DNA of 7,218 bases. It comes from an uncultured Lachnospiraceae bacterium. Its GTDB lineage: Bacteria > Bacillota > Clostridia > Lachnospirales > Anaerotignaceae. The notes beneath the pieces were generated by a model, which did not search any database, was not told the DNA's origin, and saw only the letters and a list, made by a program, of their open reading frames with translations. The stretch spans positions 1-7,218 of the forward strand of contig CALWSX010000074.1 in NCBI GenBank assembly GCA_944384285.1. The letters are read 5' to 3'. The position numbers were made by a program, and so were the translations under genes. This document shows positions 5,124 through 7,218 of this stretch, one piece after another. The stretch's first letter is position 1. Every line of letters begins with the position of its first letter.

Positions 5124-6421
5124 TGGAGAAAAATCTTACAAATAATATTAAATCATTTATTGTTTCTAATATTGTACCTATTCTTTTCCTTGTTATATCT
5201 ATAATAGGTATTAAATACAGCGGTGTTGCTCTTCCAGTAATACTTATGGACGTTATTTCAAGAATGGACAGAAACCTTTTCCTTGTTCTTTCCCTTCTTA
5301 TTCCTGTTCTTGCCGGAATGGGTCTTAACTTCGGTATTGTTTTAGGTGCAATGGCAGGTCAGATTGGGCTTTTTGTTGTTACTGTTTTAGAAATTCCAGG
5401 ATTTATAGGTCTCCTTGTTGCAATAATAATTGCCATTCCTGTTTCTATCCTCTTAGGTTGGCTTACAGCTCTCCTTCTTAACAGAACAAAAGGTCAGGAA
5501 ATGATCGCAGGTATGATCTTAGGCTTCTTTGCAATGGGTATTTACCAGTTTATATTCCTTTTCTTCTTAGGCGGCGTTGTTAAAATAGATGCTCCTCAGG
5601 GAATTATGCTTTCAACTGGCGTTGGTGTAAGAAATACTATCGACCTTGTAAATGTTAAATACGCATTTGACAATATCTTTAAAGTAAATGTATTTATATT
5701 TATAATTGTCTTAGGCATAATAGGTATTATTTACAGTGGTCTCAAACTTGCAAAAAATAAAGACAATGCAAAAAAATACAGAACAAACATTATTTTGATG
5801 CTTATACTTATTATTATAGGTATTGCTGGTCAGACTCTTCCAGCGTTTAAAATGTATAAAACACTTCTTCAAATTCCAGTGTTTACATTTGTTCTTATTC
5901 TTTTACTTTGTGTATTTATTAAATTTCTTTTCAAAACAAAACTTGGTCAGAATATGCGTGCTGTAGGTCACAGTATGGAAATTGCTGAAGTAAGCGGTAT
6001 TAATGTTGACAGAACAAGAACTGTTGCTACTATATTATCTATGGTATTTGCCGCTATCGGACAGATTATATTCCTTCAAAACTTAGGAAATATCTCTATG
6101 TACAATGCACATGAAAACGTTGCTATGTTCGCTGCTGCTGCCCTTTTAATTGGTGGTGCATCTATTTCAAAAGCAACCGTTACACAGGCATTTATTGGTA
6201 CTTTCCTCTTCCACCTTCTTTTCAACGTTTCACCTATGGCAGGTAAAAACCTCTTTGGTGATGCTGCTGTCGGAGAATACTTCCGTGTATTCATTGCTTA
6301 CGGAGTTATCGCTCTTACACTTGCTCTTCATGCTTGGAAAAAAGTTGTTGCTGCTCGTCAAAAAGTTAAAGAAGCAGAACTTAAAGAAGATCAAGATAAT
6401 AAAGAAGGCGCAACAGCTTAA
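5123..6421 (+). CDS. ABC importer permease, second subunit, with an extra helical pair
   Basis: This 432-residue polytopic membrane protein is paralogous to the preceding permease. It shares GLNFGI (67-72), KGQEMIAG (123-130; KGSEMVVG in the partner), VRNTI (169-173), the coupling-loop signature LGQNMRAVG followed by SGINVDRTR (274-299), and LIGGAS (342-347). Between the RNTI block and the coupling loop it is about 55 residues longer than its partner. The extra part holds two hydrophobic segments (about 187-206 and 221-237) joined by a Lys-rich loop, KLAKNKDNAKKYR (208-220), that is probably cytoplasmic. About 12 membrane segments are expected in all. The C-terminus (405-432) is a charged, probably cytoplasmic tail. 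The ATG overlaps the upstream TAA by one base (TAATG), and AGGAGGT (5108-5114) ends 8 bases before it, so the start is secure. It is the last gene of the operon; a terminator follows 13 bases later. Confidence 0.88.
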   Translation: MEKNLTNNIKSFIVSNIVPILFLVISIIGIKYSGVALPVILMDVISRMDRNLFLVLSLLIPVLAGMGLNFGIVLGAMAGQIGLFVVTVLEIPGFIGLLVAIIIAIPVSILLGWLTALLLNRTKGQEMIAGMILGFFAMGIYQFIFLFFLGGVVKIDAPQGIMLSTGVGVRNTIDLVNVKYAFDNIFKVNVFIFIIVLGIIGIIYSGLKLAKNKDNAKKYRTNIILMLILIIIGIAGQTLPAFKMYKTLLQIPVFTFVLILLLCVFIKFLFKTKLGQNMRAVGHSMEIAEVSGINVDRTRTVATILSMVFAAIGQIIFLQNLGNISMYNAHENVAMFAAAALLIGGASISKATVTQAFIGTFLFHLLFNVSPMAGKNLFGDAAVGEYFRVFIAYGVIALTLALHAWKKVVAARQKVKEAELKEDQDNKEGATA

Positions 6422-6434
6422 ATACTTTAATTAC

Positions 6435-6469
6435 AAAATCATCGGAAAATATTTTCCGATGATTTTTTT
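6435..6469 (+). terminator. Strong intrinsic terminator of the importer operon
   Basis: A perfect palindrome with 16-base arms (6435-6450 and 6451-6466; left arm contains ATCATCGGAAAAT) folds into a stem of about 14 bp with a 4-base loop. A run of seven T (6463-6469) follows on the plus strand. It starts 13 bases after the second permease stop. An A run on the other side (6435-6438) gives only a weak T-tract for the minus strand, so it mainly serves rightward transcription. Confidence 0.93.
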
Positions 6470-6524
6470 GTATAAAATCCTACATATTTACTTCAATGTA
6501 TAAAAAATATATATTTTGGATAAT

Positions 6525-6544
6525 ATTGATTTTATACAATCAAT
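6525..6544. repeat. Inverted repeat ATTGATT-N6-AATCAAT
   Basis: Perfect 7-base arms (6525-6531, 6538-6544) surround a 6-base spacer and are followed by TTTTTATTT. It lies between the operon terminator and the rimP promoter. It could be a weak backup terminator hairpin or a protein-binding site. The stem has only two G/C pairs. Confidence 0.35.
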
Positions 6545-6558
6545 TTTTATTTAAACTT

Positions 6559-6574
6559 AACCTAAATATAGGTT
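6559..6574. promoter_or_regulatory. Inverted repeat AACCTA-N4-TAGGTT overlapping the rimP -35 box
   Basis: Perfect 6-base arms (6559-6564, 6569-6574) flank AATA. The right arm overlaps the first two bases of the candidate -35 box TTGCAA (6573-6578). That position would let a bound repressor block RNA polymerase. No specific regulator can be assigned. Confidence 0.35.
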
Positions 6575-6601
6575 GCAAAAAAAATATCTAAGTGTTATAA
6601 T
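6573..6601 (+). promoter_or_regulatory. Promoter of the rimP transcription unit (extended -10)
   Basis: TTGCAA (6573-6578, 4/6 match) is separated by 17 bases from a perfect TATAAT (6596-6601), which is preceded by TGT (6593-6595), an extended -10 element. Transcription should start near 6608, giving a leader of about 90 bases that contains the hairpin at 6628-6654. Confidence 0.65.
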
Positions 6602-6627
6602 TCTATTAGCATAATATATTCTTTTCA

Positions 6628-6654
6628 AAAGAGTGGGGATTTTTCCCACTCTTT
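6628..6654 (+). promoter_or_regulatory. Leader hairpin upstream of rimP, possible attenuator
   Basis: AAAGAGTGGG (6628-6637) pairs perfectly with CCCACTCTTT (6645-6654). The stem extends inward through a G-U and an A-U pair to a 3-base loop. It lies wholly in the predicted rimP leader, about 43 bases before the ATG. From memory, a GAGTGGG...CCCACTC hairpin is common just upstream of rimP in Firmicutes. Only TTTAATGTTTGT follows it, a poor T-tract, so it may act as an attenuator, a pause or protein-binding site, or an mRNA stabiliser rather than a full terminator. It cannot terminate the importer operon alone and is not needed for that. Confidence 0.6.
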
Positions 6655-6697
6655 AATGTTTGTATGGGGAAATTTTTGAAAAAGGTGGTGCAATATA

Positions 6698-7162
6698 ATG
6701 GATAAATCAACTTTAATAAAAACTGTTAAAGAAATACTTGTTGATATAGTAAATGAATATGAAGTTTCTCTTTTTGATGTTGAATATGTCAAAGAAGGAA
6801 AAAACTATATTTTAAGGGTTCTTATAGAAAAAGATACAGGAATTTCTATAGATGACTGTACAAATGTAAGCAGAGCTTTAGAAAAAATACTTGATGAAAA
6901 AGACTTAATTAAAACAGCCTACACTCTTGAAGTTTCATCTGTTGGAATTGACAGACCTTTAAGAAGAGATGAAGACTTTACTAAATATGCCGGTGAAATT
7001 GTTGACATAAAACTTTATAAAGCTAAAGATGGCGAAAAACTTTTTCAAGGTGAACTTAAAGGTTTAATTGACGATAAAATTGTTATTATTACAGACAATA
7101 AAGAGGAAATTTCTTTTGAAAAATCTGAAGTTGCCTCTGCAAAACTTGCAGTAATTTTTTAA
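6698..7162 (+). CDS. rimP: Ribosome maturation factor RimP
   Basis: This 154-residue cytoplasmic protein is needed in this family for assembly of the 30S ribosomal subunit. The N-terminal alpha/beta domain (about 1-82) contains VSLFDVEYVKEGKNYILRV (23-41), the acidic SIDDC block (50-54), the helix VSRALEKILDE (57-67) and YTLEVSS (75-81). The junction motif is LEVSSVGIDRPLRR (77-90), followed by FTKYAGE (94-100) and a C-terminal SH3-like beta domain (about 90-152). Length is typical. The junction motif usually reads EVSSPG; Val82 here replaces the proline. The ATG at 6698 follows AGGTGGTG (6683-6690) by 7 bases. A gene start follows 47 bases downstream, consistent with the usual rimP-nusA order. 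Confidence 0.95.
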   Translation: MDKSTLIKTVKEILVDIVNEYEVSLFDVEYVKEGKNYILRVLIEKDTGISIDDCTNVSRALEKILDEKDLIKTAYTLEVSSVGIDRPLRRDEDFTKYAGEIVDIKLYKAKDGEKLFQGELKGLIDDKIVIITDNKEEISFEKSEVASAKLAVIF

Positions 7163-7209
7163 GATTTGGATTTAATTTTTAATGTTTATTTGAATGGAGG
7201 TTAAACAAA

Positions 7210-7218
7210 GTGGATGAC
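7210..7218 (+). CDS. Start of next gene, probably nusA (first three codons only)
   Basis: GGAGG (7196-7200) is followed after 9 bases by GTG GAT GAC, which would begin a new protein with Met-Asp-Asp. An ATG at 7214 in another frame has a 13-base gap and is less likely. Three codons cannot identify a protein. The nusA suggestion rests only on the widely conserved rimP-nusA gene order. No terminator lies between rimP and this start, so the two are probably co-transcribed. Confidence 0.45.

Noticed and set aside
6076..6503. Open frames opposite (6076-6294, minus) or in another frame to (6150-6503, plus) the second permease
   Set aside because: They are shadows of the permease coding sequence. 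The plus-strand one also runs through the operon terminator.
6504..6517. 14-bp palindrome AAAATATATATTTT
   Set aside because: Pure alternating A/T sequence in A/T-rich DNA; expected by chance and without context.

Overview
The window looks like chromosome of a low-G+C Gram-positive bacterium, most likely class Clostridia (Bacillota). The signs are very A+T-rich DNA, strong AGGAGG-type ribosome binding sites, a TTG start codon, a lipobox-bearing substrate-binding lipoprotein in place of a periplasmic protein, and a rimP gene followed by what is probably nusA. No mobile element, CRISPR array, rRNA or tRNA is visible.

Layout: positions 1-453 (minus strand) hold the N-terminal 151 codons of an M16C (presequence-protease-like) zinc metallopeptidase running off the left edge. 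Positions 454-1187 are a 734-base, extremely A/T-rich divergent intergenic region. It carries a candidate promoter for each direction and several palindromic or repeated elements that may be operators, including an 18-bp palindrome with a GntR-like TTGTATACAA core. Positions 1188-6421 are a four-gene ABC importer operon: a substrate-binding lipoprotein (apparently of the uncharacterised DUF3798 type), a double-domain ATPase of the RbsA/NupO class, and two unequal permeases of the BPD_transp_2 class. A GC-rich hairpin followed by a second promoter separates the lipoprotein gene from the three membrane-complex genes. A strong intrinsic terminator at 6435-6469 closes the operon. Positions 6470-6697 hold a promoter and a leader hairpin for rimP (6698-7162). 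The last nine bases are probably the first codons of nusA.

How the genes work together: the lipoprotein is expected to sit on the outer face of the membrane and deliver a small solute to the heteromeric permease pair, powered by the single-chain two-domain ATPase. The ATPase and permeases resemble sugar (CUT2) and nucleoside (BMP-type) importers, but the binding protein is not recognisably Bmp or RbsB. The substrate therefore cannot be named from sequence, and this orphan importer is the most interesting thing in the window. The flanking rimP gene is ordinary housekeeping. The divergent peptidase has no demonstrated link to the importer.

All motif positions were read by eye. Family names come from memory and were not checked by a database search.
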